From Streptomyces rimosus (GTDB lineage: Bacteria; Actinomycetota; Actinomycetes; Streptomycetales; Streptomycetaceae), in assembly GCF_008704655.1 (NCBI RefSeq), contig NZ_CP023688.1, positions 4,712,001-4,776,000 of the forward strand: a stretch of DNA of 64,000 nt, written 5' to 3'. Below are positions 15,296 through 23,741 of the stretch, piece by piece. The translations under genes and the position numbers were made by a program. The notes beneath the pieces are model-generated. The model searched no databases and was not told the DNA's origin. It saw only the letters and a list, made by a program, of their open reading frames with translations. Each line of letters opens with the position of its first letter. Positions within the stretch are counted from its first letter, which is position 1.

Positions 15296-15778
15296 CTCCG
15301 CCAGCCGGATCACACCCACCGCGACGGCGATGAGCAGCGAGGGATCGGCGTCCTTGCGCACCACCTGCACCGCGTAGGCGTCCCGTACGGACAGCCAGCG
15401 GCGCGAGATGTCCGCGAGCAGTTCGCCGTCGTACTCGATGGCGAACTCGCGGTCCAGGATCTTGCCGCTGACGTCCAGCTCGGTGCCGTCCACCAGCTCC
15501 ACGCGGTAGTGGTTGCGCAGCAGCGACAGCCGCTTGCGCCGGATGGTGGCCAGCGGCCGGTCGTCCCGCTCGATGGTCATGGTGTCGCGCAGGGCGAGCC
15601 ACTTCTTGCGGATGGTCACCAGGACGCGCCGCTGGGTGTCCTTCAGCTCGAAGGTCTCGCGCAGCCGCAGCGCCTTCCCGTCGACGAGATAAACGTGCCG
15701 ACCGTGCTCGTCATCGATCCAGTAGTCGTCACCGATGCCGAAGATCCGGTCGTGAATGAGAAACCTCATGCCGGACAT
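15275..15778 (-). CDS. LURP-one-related (scramblase-fold) protein
   Basis: A 168-aa beta-rich protein with the LURP-one/tubby-like pattern: FLIHDRIFGIGDDYWIDD, the GKALRLRETFELKD turn, and repeated IRRK/ISRRW strands (KKWLALRDTM, RKRLSLLRNHY, SRRWLSVRDAYAVQV). Bacterial members are small cytosolic proteins of unproven role, sometimes linked to phospholipid binding. The start is uncertain between 15778 (MSGMRF) and 15769; upstream G-rich sequence favours neither strongly. Convergent with the nitrilase-family gene. Confidence 0.85.
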   Translation of the reverse strand: MSGMRFLIHDRIFGIGDDYWIDDEHGRHVYLVDGKALRLRETFELKDTQRRVLVTIRKKWLALRDTMTIERDDRPLATIRRKRLSLLRNHYRVELVDGTELDVSGKILDREFAIEYDGELLADISRRWLSVRDAYAVQVVRKDADPSLLIAVAVGVIRLAERERGDG

Positions 15779-15947
15779 GTTCCCGGCCCCCGCCCGCCAA
15801 CGCCCCGCACCACTCCGCACCGCATCTCCCCATCTCTCCGCCGCCTCCCCGGCGCGAGGCCGCCGGGCCCGTACAGCCAGGTGACCTTCCGCGCCCCGTA
15901 CGCGGGTCCTTCACCACCCCGCGCCGCCCCGCACGGACCATGGCCCC

Positions 15948-16136
15948 ATGGCAGAAGCGGTCACCACCCGGCAGTTCACCCCCAAGGCGGGCTGCCCCCG
16001 CTGCACCGCCCTCGACACGGCCCGCCGCCGGGCCCGGGCCACCCACGACCGGAGCGCCGAGACGGACGCGCGGGTACTGATCAAGAAGCACATGGGCGGG
16101 GAGCACGGGACGGTGCTGGAGGCGGGGTGGACATGA
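15948..16136 (+). CDS. CxxC micro-protein, paralogue of the 20888-21058 product
   Basis: A 62-aa product with a CPRC motif and the conserved downstream pattern TALDTARRRAR, then TDARVLIKKH and EHG. It aligns clearly with the 56-aa protein at 20888-21058 (GCATCTALAAQRAEARAR, then TDANVLMRQH and REH). Conservation between two loci in one window argues that both are real genes. The CxxC pair and histidines could bind zinc. Unlike its paralogue it stands alone, with no HTH or methyltransferase gene next to it. Function unknown. Confidence 0.7.
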   Translation: MAEAVTTRQFTPKAGCPRCTALDTARRRARATHDRSAETDARVLIKKHMGGEHGTVLEAGWT

Positions 16137-16237
16137 TCCGGACGCGGGAGGGCCTTGTACGGGGTGCGCCCTGTCGGCTGCCTCACACGCCGTACTCCCG
16201 TGACCGCGTGTTCATGCCCAGGTGGCACCCTTGAACC

Positions 16238-18085
16238 ATGAACGACGCCCCCGCTTCGAACGCCCCGCGCCGCGCCCGAGTCCGCGCCCCCGAGCTGGGC
16301 GGAAAGGGCGGCTGGCTGAACACCGGCGGCAAGGAATACACCCTTGCCGACCTGCGGGGCCGCATCGTGATCTTGGATTTTTGGACCTTCTGCTGTGTGA
16401 ACTGCCTGCACGTCCTCGACGAGCTGCGGGAGCTGGAGGAGCGGCACCGGGACACCGTGGTGATCATCGGGGTGCACTCGCCGAAGTTCGTGCACGAGGC
16501 CGAGCACCAGGCCGTGGTGGACGCCGTCGAGCGGTACGAGGTCGAGCACCCGGTGCTGGACGACCCGGAGCTGGCCACCTGGAAGCAGTACGCGGTGCGG
16601 GCCTGGCCGACGCTGGTCGTGATCGACCCCGAGGGGTACGTCGTCGCCCAGCACGCCGGTGAGGGGCATGCGCACGCCATCGAGACGCTGGTCGGCGAGC
16701 TGGAGGCGGAGCACGAGGCGAAGGGGACGCTGCGGCGCGGCGACGGGCCGTACGTACCGCCGGAGCCGGTCGCCACCGACCTGCGCTTCCCCGGCAAGGC
16801 GCTGCGCCTGCCCGGCGGCACCTTCCTCGTCTCGGACACCACCCGGCACCAGCTCGTGGAGCTGGCCGCGGACGGCGAGACCGTACTGCGCCGGATCGGC
16901 AGCGGCGAGCGCGGCTTCGGCGCGGACGCCTTCAGCGAGCCGCAGGGCCTGGCGCTGCTGCCGGACGGCAAGGTCGCGGTCGCCGACACGGTCAACCACG
17001 CGATCCGTACGTTCGACCCGGAGACCGGCGAGGTCGCGACCGTGGCCGGCACCGGCAAGCAGTGGTGGCAGGGCTCGGCGACCTCCGGCCCCGCCCGCGA
17101 GGTGGACCTGTCCTCGCCGTGGGACGTGGCGTGGTGGCAGGACCGGCTGTGGATCGCGATGGCGGGCGTGCACCAGCTGTGGACGTACGACCCGGCCACG
17201 GAGACCGTCGAGGCAGCCGCCGGTACGACCAACGAGGGCCTGGTGGACGGGCCGGCGGCGGAGGCGTGGTTCGCGCAGCCGTCCGGCCTGGCGGCGGCCG
17301 GCGACCGGCTGTGGGTCGCGGACTCCGAGACCAGCGCGGTCCGCTGGCTGGACACGGACCTCGTCGTGCACACCGCGGTCGGCACCGGCCTGTTCGACTT
17401 CGGGCACCGCGACGGCGACGCGGCCCAGGCGCTGCTCCAGCATCCGCTGGGCGTCACCGCGCTCCCTGACGGCTCGGTCGCCGTCTCCGACACGTACAAC
17501 CACGCGCTGCGCCGCTACGACCCGGCGACCGGCGAGGTCAGCACGCTCGCGACCGACCTGCGCGAACCGTCCGACGCGGTGCTCGTCGGCGACGAGGGCT
17601 CCGGCGACCCGGAGATCGTCGTGGTCGAGTCGGCACGTCATCGCCTGACCCGGCTGCGGCTGCCCGAGGAGGCCGTACGGGTCGAGTCGGTCGCCCACCG
17701 CACCCAGCGCGCGGCCACCGAGGTCGGCCCCGGCAAGCTCCGCCTTGACGTCATCTTCCAGGCCCCCGCGGGCCAGAAGCTGGACCTCCGGTACGGCCCG
17801 TCCACCCGCCTCCTGGTCAGCTCGACCCCGCCCGAACTGCTGGCCTCCGGCGACGGCGCGGACACCGACCTCGCCCGCGACCTGGTGCTGGCGGACGGCG
17901 TGACGGAGGGCGTGCTGCACGTCTCGGCGATGGCGGCGTCCTGCGACGACGACCCGGCGATCGAGTACCCGGCCTGCCATGTGCACCAGCAGGACTGGGG
18001 CGTCCCGGTGCGGGTGGTCGAGGGCGGTACGGAGCGGCTGGCGCTGGTGCTGGCGGGCATGGACGAGGGCGCGGCCCAGGAGTAG
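16238..18085 (+). CDS. Thioredoxin-like/NHL-repeat protein
   Basis: A 615-aa protein. Residues ~25-165 form a thioredoxin/AhpC-like domain with the cysteine motif FWTFCCVNCLHVLDEL, followed by VIIGVHSPKF and AWPTLVVIDPEG. The rest contains NHL-type beta-propeller blades, recognisable as LPDGKVAVADTVNHAIR, DRLWVADSETSAVRWL and LPDGSVAVSDTYNHALR. There is no signal peptide, so it is probably cytoplasmic. Related proteins (NHLRC2-like) have a redox role that is poorly defined. ATG at 16238. Monocistronic, ending at a strong terminator. Confidence 0.93.
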   Translation: MNDAPASNAPRRARVRAPELGGKGGWLNTGGKEYTLADLRGRIVILDFWTFCCVNCLHVLDELRELEERHRDTVVIIGVHSPKFVHEAEHQAVVDAVERYEVEHPVLDDPELATWKQYAVRAWPTLVVIDPEGYVVAQHAGEGHAHAIETLVGELEAEHEAKGTLRRGDGPYVPPEPVATDLRFPGKALRLPGGTFLVSDTTRHQLVELAADGETVLRRIGSGERGFGADAFSEPQGLALLPDGKVAVADTVNHAIRTFDPETGEVATVAGTGKQWWQGSATSGPAREVDLSSPWDVAWWQDRLWIAMAGVHQLWTYDPATETVEAAAGTTNEGLVDGPAAEAWFAQPSGLAAAGDRLWVADSETSAVRWLDTDLVVHTAVGTGLFDFGHRDGDAAQALLQHPLGVTALPDGSVAVSDTYNHALRRYDPATGEVSTLATDLREPSDAVLVGDEGSGDPEIVVVESARHRLTRLRLPEEAVRVESVAHRTQRAATEVGPGKLRLDVIFQAPAGQKLDLRYGPSTRLLVSSTPPELLASGDGADTDLARDLVLADGVTEGVLHVSAMAASCDDDPAIEYPACHVHQQDWGVPVRVVEGGTERLALVLAGMDEGAAQE

Positions 18086-18091
18086 CCGAGG

Positions 18092-18125
18092 GGGGCGGGC
18101 GGTCCTCGCCAGGACCGCCCGCCCC
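18092..18125. terminator. Strong bidirectional terminator hairpin
   Basis: A 15-bp perfect GC-rich stem (GGGGCGGGCGGTCCT and its complement) with the 4-nt loop CGCC lies between the convergent NHL gene (ending 18085) and the lipoprotein gene (ending 18130). Confidence 0.85.
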
Positions 18126-18129
18126 ACCC

Positions 18130-18786
18130 CTACCCCTTCGGCTTCGTATAGCTCTCCGCCCGGTTCAGCGTGCTCTGCCAGTACGTGACCTGGGAGGCGC
18201 CGACGGCCACCGGCGCGTTACGGAAGTCGACGCGCTGCGGCGGCCCCTTCGGGGAGCCGTTCAGATCGCTCCCGCTGAACTCGACCGTCGCGTACGTCTT
18301 CTTGCCACTGCCCTTTTCGGCGGCGGTGCCGGTCGGAATACTCGCCCAGACCGTCCCCTTGGGCCGTACGGTCTCCACGTCCCCGCCCATCACATTGCTG
18401 TCCTTGAGCAGCGGCAACGGGTCCTTGGCGCCGTTGAAGCGGACCAGCGGGTGGTTGTAGACGAGGCAGGAACGGGTGCTGCTGGTGTTCACGGCCTTGA
18501 TCACCACATGATCGTTGGGCGCATGCGAATAAATCTCGAACCGGAACATTCCGGGACCGCAAGCCCGCGCCCCACGCGAACCGGCTGCCGCACCGGCACC
18601 CGCCGCCGCGCCGCCACCGATGATCTTTTTCGTCTTGCTCTTGGACGATTTCTTCGACGACGACTTCTTGGAGCTGCTCTTACTGCTCTTCGAGTTCCCG
18701 GAACAGCCGGTCAGAGCAAGCGCCCCGGCCATCGCAACGGCCAGCGCCGCGTAGGAGGCGGAGTGGCGGGAGCGGCGTGCGGTCAT
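18130..18786 (-). CDS. DUF4232-type lipoprotein with Ser/Lys-rich linker
   Basis: A 218-aa predicted lipoprotein: basic N-terminus TARRSRH, hydrophobic core, and lipobox ALTGC with the lipidated cysteine near residue 28. It is followed by an unusual ~25-residue linker made almost only of Ser and Lys (SKSSKSSSKKSSSKK pattern) and a Gly/Ala stretch. The C-terminal domain (VVIKAVNTSSTRSCLVYNHPLV, then the WASIPTG strand) resembles the DUF4232 beta-sandwich of exported Streptomyces proteins. The ATG at 18786 has GGGGGAA just upstream; a GTG at 18807 is less likely. Function unknown; the basic linker may contact cell-wall polymers (inference). Confidence 0.82.
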   Translation of the reverse strand: MTARRSRHSASYAALAVAMAGALALTGCSGNSKSSKSSSKKSSSKKSSKSKTKKIIGGGAAAGAGAAAGSRGARACGPGMFRFEIYSHAPNDHVVIKAVNTSSTRSCLVYNHPLVRFNGAKDPLPLLKDSNVMGGDVETVRPKGTVWASIPTGTAAEKGSGKKTYATVEFSGSDLNGSPKGPPQRVDFRNAPVAVGASQVTYWQSTLNRAESYTKPKG

Positions 18787-19049
18787 GGGTTCCCCCAGTG
18801 ATGTCACTGCGTTCAGTGGTGCGGATTGGGCGGGGCGTGTGTGGGTGGCATGGCAACGACACCATAGCGAGTGGGGGGCGGGGCGCCAGTGGTGCCATAT
18901 GGGCCCCGTACGAGCCTTAACGGGTATTTCCGGGCAGGCCGACGGGACGAGCGTGGTATTGGTACGCCCGTTCCTTGATCACTCGCCGCCGAACACGCCC
19001 GCGCTCACGCCGACGAGCAACGCTCGGAGGGCATTCCGGTCGCCCAGCC

Positions 19050-19241
19050 CTATCGGATGCCGACTATGTCGGCCTTTATTCCGACCAGGAGGCTCCGGAA
19101 CGCCTTGGGGCCGGTCGTGATGACGCGCCTGAGGTCTTCGCTTTCGCGGAGGGATACGTGGCTGCCGGTCGAGGCTATTTCGACGCAGTTATTGCCGGAT
19201 GCCTCGGAGAATGAGGACTTGAGCCACTGCGGTTCGGGCAC
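19050..19241 (-). CDS. DUF397 small partner protein (second locus)
   Basis: A 63-aa DUF397 protein with PQWLKSSFSEASGNNCVEIA, then HVSLRESED and a FRSLLVGIKA C-terminal helix. The GTG at 19241 has a near-perfect AGGAGG about 7 nt upstream, which fixes the start. It lies 11 nt after the HTH-DUF5753 gene, in the same order as 1116-2200. The C-terminus is slightly shorter than in the first copy. Probably co-regulated with, and acting with, its HTH neighbour. Confidence 0.9.
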   Translation of the reverse strand: MPEPQWLKSSFSEASGNNCVEIASTGSHVSLRESEDLRRVITTGPKAFRSLLVGIKADIVGIR

Positions 19242-19252
19242 GGTTGCTCCTC

Positions 19253-20104
19253 CTAAAGAGTAGCGGCGATGGAGAGGGTGAGATCCCTCGACTTCTTCGG
19301 ATTCAACGCCACCTCTTCGACGCAGTCCATACGTCGCCGGAAGTTGGCCAAGTGGGTCGGTGAATCGAAGAAGATGGCGCCGACTGGCGAGTCCACTTCC
19401 ACGGTGTCCAGTTGAGGGTTGGAGGCCGAAGCGTAGATCATGGAGCCCTCGGCCATGGGGAAGCCGCCGGCGTCGAAAGGGATCACCAGCATCCGGACGT
19501 TGGGGCGTTCGCTCTCTTCCAGGAGGTGGCTGAGCTGCGCTTTGGCGGTCTTCCGTCCCCCGATCTGCATACGCAGGGCCGTCTCGTGGATCGTTGCCAC
19601 GTAGGGAATGCCTGGCTCTCGCGCCACCACGTCGTGCCGTGCCAGGCGGTGGGCCACCCGCAATTCGACCTCCAGTCGCGGCAATGCGGGGATGTACAGG
19701 TCGAACAGTGCCCGGGCGTGGTCCTCGGTCTGGAACAGGCCGGGGATGTGTACCGTCTGCAGCGTCCGCAAACTCGTCGCGTGGTGTTCCAGTTCCGCGA
19801 CGTCCAGGAAGTCCGGCGGGATCTTGCCCCGGTACTCGTCCCACCAGCCCTTCGACCGGCCGCCGGTCATCGCGGCGAGGGCGTCGACCAGCGCGGGATC
19901 GTCGCATTCGTAGATGCTGGCCAGGCGGCGCAGCCGCTCCTCGCTGATGCCGAACCGGCCCGCTTCGATGTTGGAGATCATCGTGCGGTCCGCGCCCAGC
20001 CGCTCGGCGGCGACCGGGGCGGTCATGCCGACGGCTTCGCGCAGACGCCGGAGTTCGGTGCCGAACCGTCGTTGGCGGACGGTGGGGACTTGGCGTGGGG
20101 CCAT
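19253..20104 (-). CDS. HTH regulator with DUF5753 (second locus)
   Basis: A 283-aa protein: XRE-type HTH at about residues 10-65 (FGTELRRLREAVGMTAP, then LGADRTMISNIEAGRFGI) and DUF5753 at about 95-280 (TVHIPGLFQTEDHARALF, ATIHETALRMQIGG, RPNVRMLVIPFDAGGFP). The ATG at 20104 is preceded by AAGGAG; the frame is open further upstream into the divergent spacer but has no better start. The gene is divergent from the ATP-binding protein at 20378 and followed by DUF397: a mirror image of the 513-2200 locus. Confidence 0.92.
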   Translation of the reverse strand: MAPRQVPTVRQRRFGTELRRLREAVGMTAPVAAERLGADRTMISNIEAGRFGISEERLRRLASIYECDDPALVDALAAMTGGRSKGWWDEYRGKIPPDFLDVAELEHHATSLRTLQTVHIPGLFQTEDHARALFDLYIPALPRLEVELRVAHRLARHDVVAREPGIPYVATIHETALRMQIGGRKTAKAQLSHLLEESERPNVRMLVIPFDAGGFPMAEGSMIYASASNPQLDTVEVDSPVGAIFFDSPTHLANFRRRMDCVEEVALNPKKSRDLTLSIAATL

Positions 20105-20176
20105 GGGGCGACTCCTTGCTCGGGTGCCCCAGCGTCTCGGCCTCGGAAACCGGCTGTCCGCCGAATCGCACGGAAG

Positions 20177-20212
20177 CACTCGTTGGAGTGACTTGGGTAG
20201 CACCCGTTGGAG
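20177..20212. promoter_or_regulatory. Direct repeats in divergent spacer (candidate operator)
   Basis: CACTCGTTGGAG (20177-20188) and CACCCGTTGGAG (20201-20212) differ at one base, with starts 24 bp apart, in the 273-bp region between the HTH gene (start 20104) and the ATPase gene (start 20378). The two-turn spacing suits tandem binding by the adjacent regulator. Confidence 0.45.
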
Positions 20213-20377
20213 AAGCGGGGCTACGGTGTGGCGCACGTCACTACGTCGCCCGGTGTCGGCCCCACGGAAGCGCACCGCTCTCACAAGTGCGGCAATGCCA
20301 CCGCCCGCCCCCCGAGCGTCTCGACCCGTACGGAACGTACGTCCCGTACCCCTTCGCGCCCCGCATGGAGGTGCCCC

Positions 20378-20863
20378 GTGAACTCCGAACCGTGGCCCCC
20401 GACCCCCGAACCCCTCGCCTTCACCGATCCGTGGGAGTACGAACTCGCCTTCCCCGGTGATCCGCGCGGCCCCGGCATCGCCCGTATGACCTTGCGCGCG
20501 GTGCTGGCAGCCCACGGGGTGCCCGAACTCATCGAGCGCGCCGAGCTGTTGACCTCGGAGCTGACCACCAACTCCGTACGGCATGCCAAGGGCTCCGCGA
20601 GTGTCCGCATGCGTTGGGCGCATCCCGTCCTGCGGGTCAGCGTCTCGGACACGGCTCCGTACCTGCCCGCCGCGCTGCGCTCGCCCTCACCGGAAGCAGG
20701 CAGCGGGCGCGGCCTGTTCATTCTCGACCGCGTGGCCGACCGGTGGGGCGGCTGTGCGCTCGGGGACACGTTGCTCGGGCCGGGAGGCAAGAGCGTGTGG
20801 TTCGAGTTGGCGGTACGTACCGGTCCCCCGCCGCCGGAAACGCCGCGCCCACTGGCGGCTTGA
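20378..20863 (+). CDS. ATP-binding protein, anti-sigma-type HATPase_c (second locus)
   Basis: A 161-aa GHKL ATPase with the N-box in ELLTSELTTNSVRHAKG, VSVSDTAPYLPA (G1-like) and SGRGLFILDRVADRWGG (G2 region). The GTG at 20378 follows GGAGG at about 9 nt; an in-frame start at 20207 lies inside the regulatory spacer. It is the first gene of a compact operon with the CxxC micro-protein, DUF7848 protein and methyltransferase, and is divergent from its cognate HTH-DUF397 pair. Confidence 0.88.
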   Translation: MNSEPWPPTPEPLAFTDPWEYELAFPGDPRGPGIARMTLRAVLAAHGVPELIERAELLTSELTTNSVRHAKGSASVRMRWAHPVLRVSVSDTAPYLPAALRSPSPEAGSGRGLFILDRVADRWGGCALGDTLLGPGGKSVWFELAVRTGPPPPETPRPLAA

Positions 20864-20887
20864 CCCGTAGCGAAAGGACCGGAAGCC

Positions 20888-21058
20888 GTGGACGCACCGC
20901 AGGAAGACCTGAGCCGCCCGCCCGTACCCGCACCAGGCTGCGCGACGTGTACAGCCCTTGCCGCGCAGCGAGCCGAGGCGCGGGCCCGGTTCGACGCCAG
21001 CGCACAGACCGACGCCAACGTCCTCATGCGCCAGCACCAGCGCCGGGAGCACTCCTGA
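20888..21058 (+). CDS. CxxC micro-protein in the regulator-methyltransferase operon
   Basis: A 56-aa product starts at GTG 20888, 24 nt after the ATPase stop, with GAAAGGA upstream. It contains GCATCTALAAQRAEARAR, then FDASAQTDANVLMRQHQRREHS. Its stop shares bases with the next start (TGATG), so translation is coupled. It is clearly homologous to the 62-aa protein at 15948. The CxxC pair and C-terminal histidines could form a small metal site. It could also be the substrate of the downstream methyltransferase: it has several Asp residues, though nothing in it shows a leader/core layout. Function unknown. Confidence 0.75.
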   Translation: MDAPQEDLSRPPVPAPGCATCTALAAQRAEARARFDASAQTDANVLMRQHQRREHS

Positions 21059-21372
21059 TGCCGCGGCGGACGTTCCGGTACGTACCCTTCACGATCACCC
21101 AGGACCGGACGGCGGAGCCGGAGTACGAGGCCCGGTGCGTGTCCGGCGACGAGACCGAGTGCGGCGCGAAGTCCGGCACGCACCACGCCCCGGGACCCGT
21201 CGAGGAGTGGCAGCGTAAGCACACACAGGAGACCGGGCACCGGCGCTATCGCCGGAACTTCGGTGACTACGCGGTGGTTCAGCCTCCGTCGGACTTGGAT
21301 GACGCGGCCGGCCCTCCCATCACACACGCCATCGCCGAACTGCTCAAGAACGGAACGACCCCGCATGACTGA
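21058..21372 (+). CDS. DUF7848-type small protein
   Basis: A 104-aa protein, [14 protein letters not shown] followed by [21 protein letters not shown], then a [20 protein letters not shown] segment. The two cysteines and two or three histidines in a C-x7-C-x(n)-H-x5-H arrangement resemble a small zinc-ribbon-like fold, consistent with the DUF7848 family common in Streptomyces next to HTH/ATPase modules. The ATG overlaps the stop of the micro-protein (TGATG), and the gene end overlaps the methyltransferase start by 8 bp. Function unknown. Confidence 0.8.
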   Translation: MPRRTFRYVPFTITQDRTAEPEYEARCVSGDETECGAKSGTHHAPGPVEEWQRKHTQETGHRRYRRNFGDYAVVQPPSDLDDAAGPPITHAIAELLKNGTTPHD

Positions 21373-22486
21373 ACCCCGGATTTCGGAGCGCCTGCGGGCC
21401 GGCCTCGTGCAGCGGCTGCTCAAGTCCGGTGCTCTGCGCAGTCCCCAATGGGAGGCAGCCGTGATGGCGGTGCCTCGTGAGGCGTTCCTGTCGCGCGGCT
21501 GGTTCGAGTATGAAGAGGGTGGCTGGTACCGGGCTGCGGTGGGGGACGGCCCGGGCGGGCTCGTGCGGGTCTACGAAGACGACACTCTCGTGACACAGGT
21601 CGCCGGGGGCGTCTTCCCCGACCAGGTCGAGGGGCGTATCACCGCAGCTCCGTCGTCGTCATCCACCCTGCCGAGCCTGGTCGTGCGGATGCTCGAAGAG
21701 CTGCGGGTGGCCGAGGGAATGCGGGTTCTGGAAATCGGTACGGGTACGGGCTACTCGACCGCGCTGCTCTGTCGGGCCGTCGGTGAGGACAACGTGACCA
21801 CGGTCGAGGTCGACGCCGAGGTGTCCGCCCGGGCCGGGATGGCTCTAGCGGGCGCCGGTCACTGGCCTGTCCGCGTGGTCGGTGACGGGCTCGCGGGCCA
21901 CGAGGAGGGCGGCCCGTACGACCGCGTGATCGCCACCTGCGGCGTGCACACCGTGCCGGCGGACTGGATCGCTCAGACGCGGCCCGGCGGTGAGGTGCTG
22001 CTCACGGTGGGCGGGTGGATGCACGCGTCCGAACTCGTACGGCTGACGGTCTCCGACGACGGTACGGCCAGTGGGCCGGTGCTGGGCGGACAAGTCTCGT
22101 TCATGCTGGCCCGGCCGCACCTTCCGCCGCCGCTGGGCCTCTTGCCGAACCTCGGGGAGGAGGACGCGGAGCCCACCGATCTGGGCGCGGACGTGCTCGA
22201 CGACTGGACGGCCCGGTTCGTCGCACAGTTCGCCGCGCCACGCGCACAGCGGCTGACGCTGCAACGTGAGGGGCGCGCCGAGCACGTCGTGATCGACGTG
22301 GACGCCGAGGCGTGGGCGGTGGTTTTCCACGACGGTGCGCGCTGGTTGGTGCGGCAGGGCGGGCCTGCGCGCCTGTGGGACGAGATCGCCGGGCGCGTTG
22401 TGCGGTGGAAAGCGGACGGGTGCCCGTCGGCCGACCGTATGTGGCTGCGCGTCGGGCCTGAAGGGCAGCGCCTCACCTGGGGGTGA
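21365..22486 (+). CDS. PCMT-like methyltransferase (ATP-grasp-peptide-system type)
   Basis: A 373-aa protein. Residues ~1-210 are a protein-L-isoaspartate O-methyltransferase-like domain: [13 protein letters not shown], the [19 protein letters not shown] entry and SAM motif [16 protein letters not shown]. The C-terminal ~140 residues ([32 protein letters not shown] and final [13 protein letters not shown]) match what I recall of methyltransferases that accompany ATP-grasp peptide maturases (graspetide systems). No ATP-grasp gene is present here. ATG at 21365, overlapping the previous stop by 8 bp. Likely modifies an Asp/Asn side chain or backbone of a small protein; the substrate is unproven. 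Confidence 0.88.
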   Translation: MTEPRISERLRAGLVQRLLKSGALRSPQWEAAVMAVPREAFLSRGWFEYEEGGWYRAAVGDGPGGLVRVYEDDTLVTQVAGGVFPDQVEGRITAAPSSSSTLPSLVVRMLEELRVAEGMRVLEIGTGTGYSTALLCRAVGEDNVTTVEVDAEVSARAGMALAGAGHWPVRVVGDGLAGHEEGGPYDRVIATCGVHTVPADWIAQTRPGGEVLLTVGGWMHASELVRLTVSDDGTASGPVLGGQVSFMLARPHLPPPLGLLPNLGEEDAEPTDLGADVLDDWTARFVAQFAAPRAQRLTLQREGRAEHVVIDVDAEAWAVVFHDGARWLVRQGGPARLWDEIAGRVVRWKADGCPSADRMWLRVGPEGQRLTWG

Positions 22487-22488
22487 TC

Positions 22489-22515
22489 ACGTACCGGCAG
22501 CTGTCGCCGGTACGT
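22489..22515. terminator. Terminator hairpin after the methyltransferase gene
   Basis: A 10-bp perfect stem, ACGTACCGGC/GCCGGTACGT, with a 7-nt loop starts 2 nt after the methyltransferase stop and precedes the convergent gene ending at 22527. Confidence 0.8.
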
Positions 22516-22526
22516 ATTCACGCCCC

Positions 22527-22757
22527 TCAGTCCTCGTAATGCATCCGATGCGTCTCCTCCACCACCGGGGCCGCCGGGCTTGGGGGCTGCATGCGGCGGC
22601 GTTTGAAGATGCTGACGTAGGCCGCTATGCCGATGATGCCTACGGCCATCAGGATCAGGCCGACGAGGTGCAGGTTGACCCCGGCCATGTGCCAGTCCAC
22701 CGCGAAGGTCAGGATGCCGCCCAGCGCGAGCAGACCGATGCACCATCCGATGCCCAT
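22527..22757 (-). CDS. DUF6458-type small membrane protein
   Basis: A 76-aa protein with two transmembrane helices: GIGWCIGLLALGGILTFAVDW, then a short loop AGVNLHLV and LILMAVGIIGIAAYVSIF, ending in a basic KRRR anchor and a soluble tail. The size, glycine start and loop match DUF6458, a small inner-membrane family widespread in actinomycetes. ATG at 22757 with GGAGGCGG upstream. Function unknown. Confidence 0.85.
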   Translation of the reverse strand: MGIGWCIGLLALGGILTFAVDWHMAGVNLHLVGLILMAVGIIGIAAYVSIFKRRRMQPPSPAAPVVEETHRMHYED

Positions 22758-22854
22758 GGTTTCCGCCTCCGTACGCGATTGGATGTTCCGGGCCGGTCGT
22801 GGACCGGGTACCCGGCGGTCCGGGGGCCAATCGCGTGGTGTGGGCGGGCGGTTG

Positions 22855-23559
22855 TCAGGGGGCGAGGGCGCGGTTCGGGTCGCGTTGCCAGTGTGAGACG
22901 TGGGCGTCGTCGTCCAGGTGGACGCCCTTCGGGAGCCGGACGCGGGCCTGGAGGCCGGGGAGGGTGTGGCCGTCGCGGTCGGTGAAGCCGATCGAGAGGG
23001 TGCGGGTCTCACGGCCGGTGGTGGGCGTGGTGATGGTGGCGTAGGCGGTGGCGCCGGGGGCGAGGGTGAGCGGGGTGCGGGGCGCGCGTTTGGCGGGCCG
23101 TTCACGGAGATGGGTGGGGTCCGTGTCGCCGGCGCGCAGGTGGGGGGAGCCGTGCAGATCGCAGGCGGTACGGGAGGTGTTGGTGACCTGGAGGAGGATG
23201 CGGCCGGGCGGCTGGGGGAGCGGCTTGGCGGCCAGCGTCACGCGCGCGGGGTCGCAGGACGCGTGGACCCCGGTGGTGGTCCGGTCGGTGCGGGAGCCGG
23301 TCATCTCCGGGCCCAGTGGTTCGTCCGCGCCACCGGAGTCCTTGCCGAAGGGATGGAACGGTTTGCCGTCGCTCGTCCTCAGCGCCTCCTGACCGCCGCA
23401 CGCGGTGAGCAGGCCGAGAGCGGCCACCGCCGTGAGCCCGGCGGCGGCGGTCCGCAGCGTACGGGTACGGGCGGGCGTACGGGTACGGCCGCGCCCGTTG
23501 CCGTGGCGGCTGCGGTCGCGGCGTGCGGTGGCTGCCTCCGTAACGGTGCGGCGCGGCAT
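22855..23559 (-). CDS. DUF4232-domain lipoprotein
   Basis: A 234-aa predicted lipoprotein. After an Arg-rich N-terminal stretch of ~35 residues comes a hydrophobic segment with lipobox LLTAC. The C-terminal ~135 residues (VTLAAKPLPQPPGRILLQVTNTS pattern, CDLHGSPHLR, PLTLAPGATAYATI) fit the DUF4232 beta-sandwich of exported actinobacterial proteins. The ATG at 23559 follows GGGAGACC; an in-frame start at 23604 is possible but would make an unusually long n-region. The family has no known biochemical function. Confidence 0.85.
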   Translation of the reverse strand: MPRRTVTEAATARRDRSRHGNGRGRTRTPARTRTLRTAAAGLTAVAALGLLTACGGQEALRTSDGKPFHPFGKDSGGADEPLGPEMTGSRTDRTTTGVHASCDPARVTLAAKPLPQPPGRILLQVTNTSRTACDLHGSPHLRAGDTDPTHLRERPAKRAPRTPLTLAPGATAYATITTPTTGRETRTLSIGFTDRDGHTLPGLQARVRLPKGVHLDDDAHVSHWQRDPNRALAP

Positions 23560-23741
23560 GGGGTCTCCCGGGGTCGCTGCTGGTGCTGCATGCTGCGATG
23601 CCACCTTGACTTGCCGGGCTGCCGCTTGACTAACGCTTCCCTAACGGATGTGGCACAGAGTGGCCGCAAGGGGGCGAGGAGGGAGGAGTGACGGGGGAGG
23701 AGGGAGGGGCGGGCCGCCGCGGGGGCAGGGCCGTACCGGCC

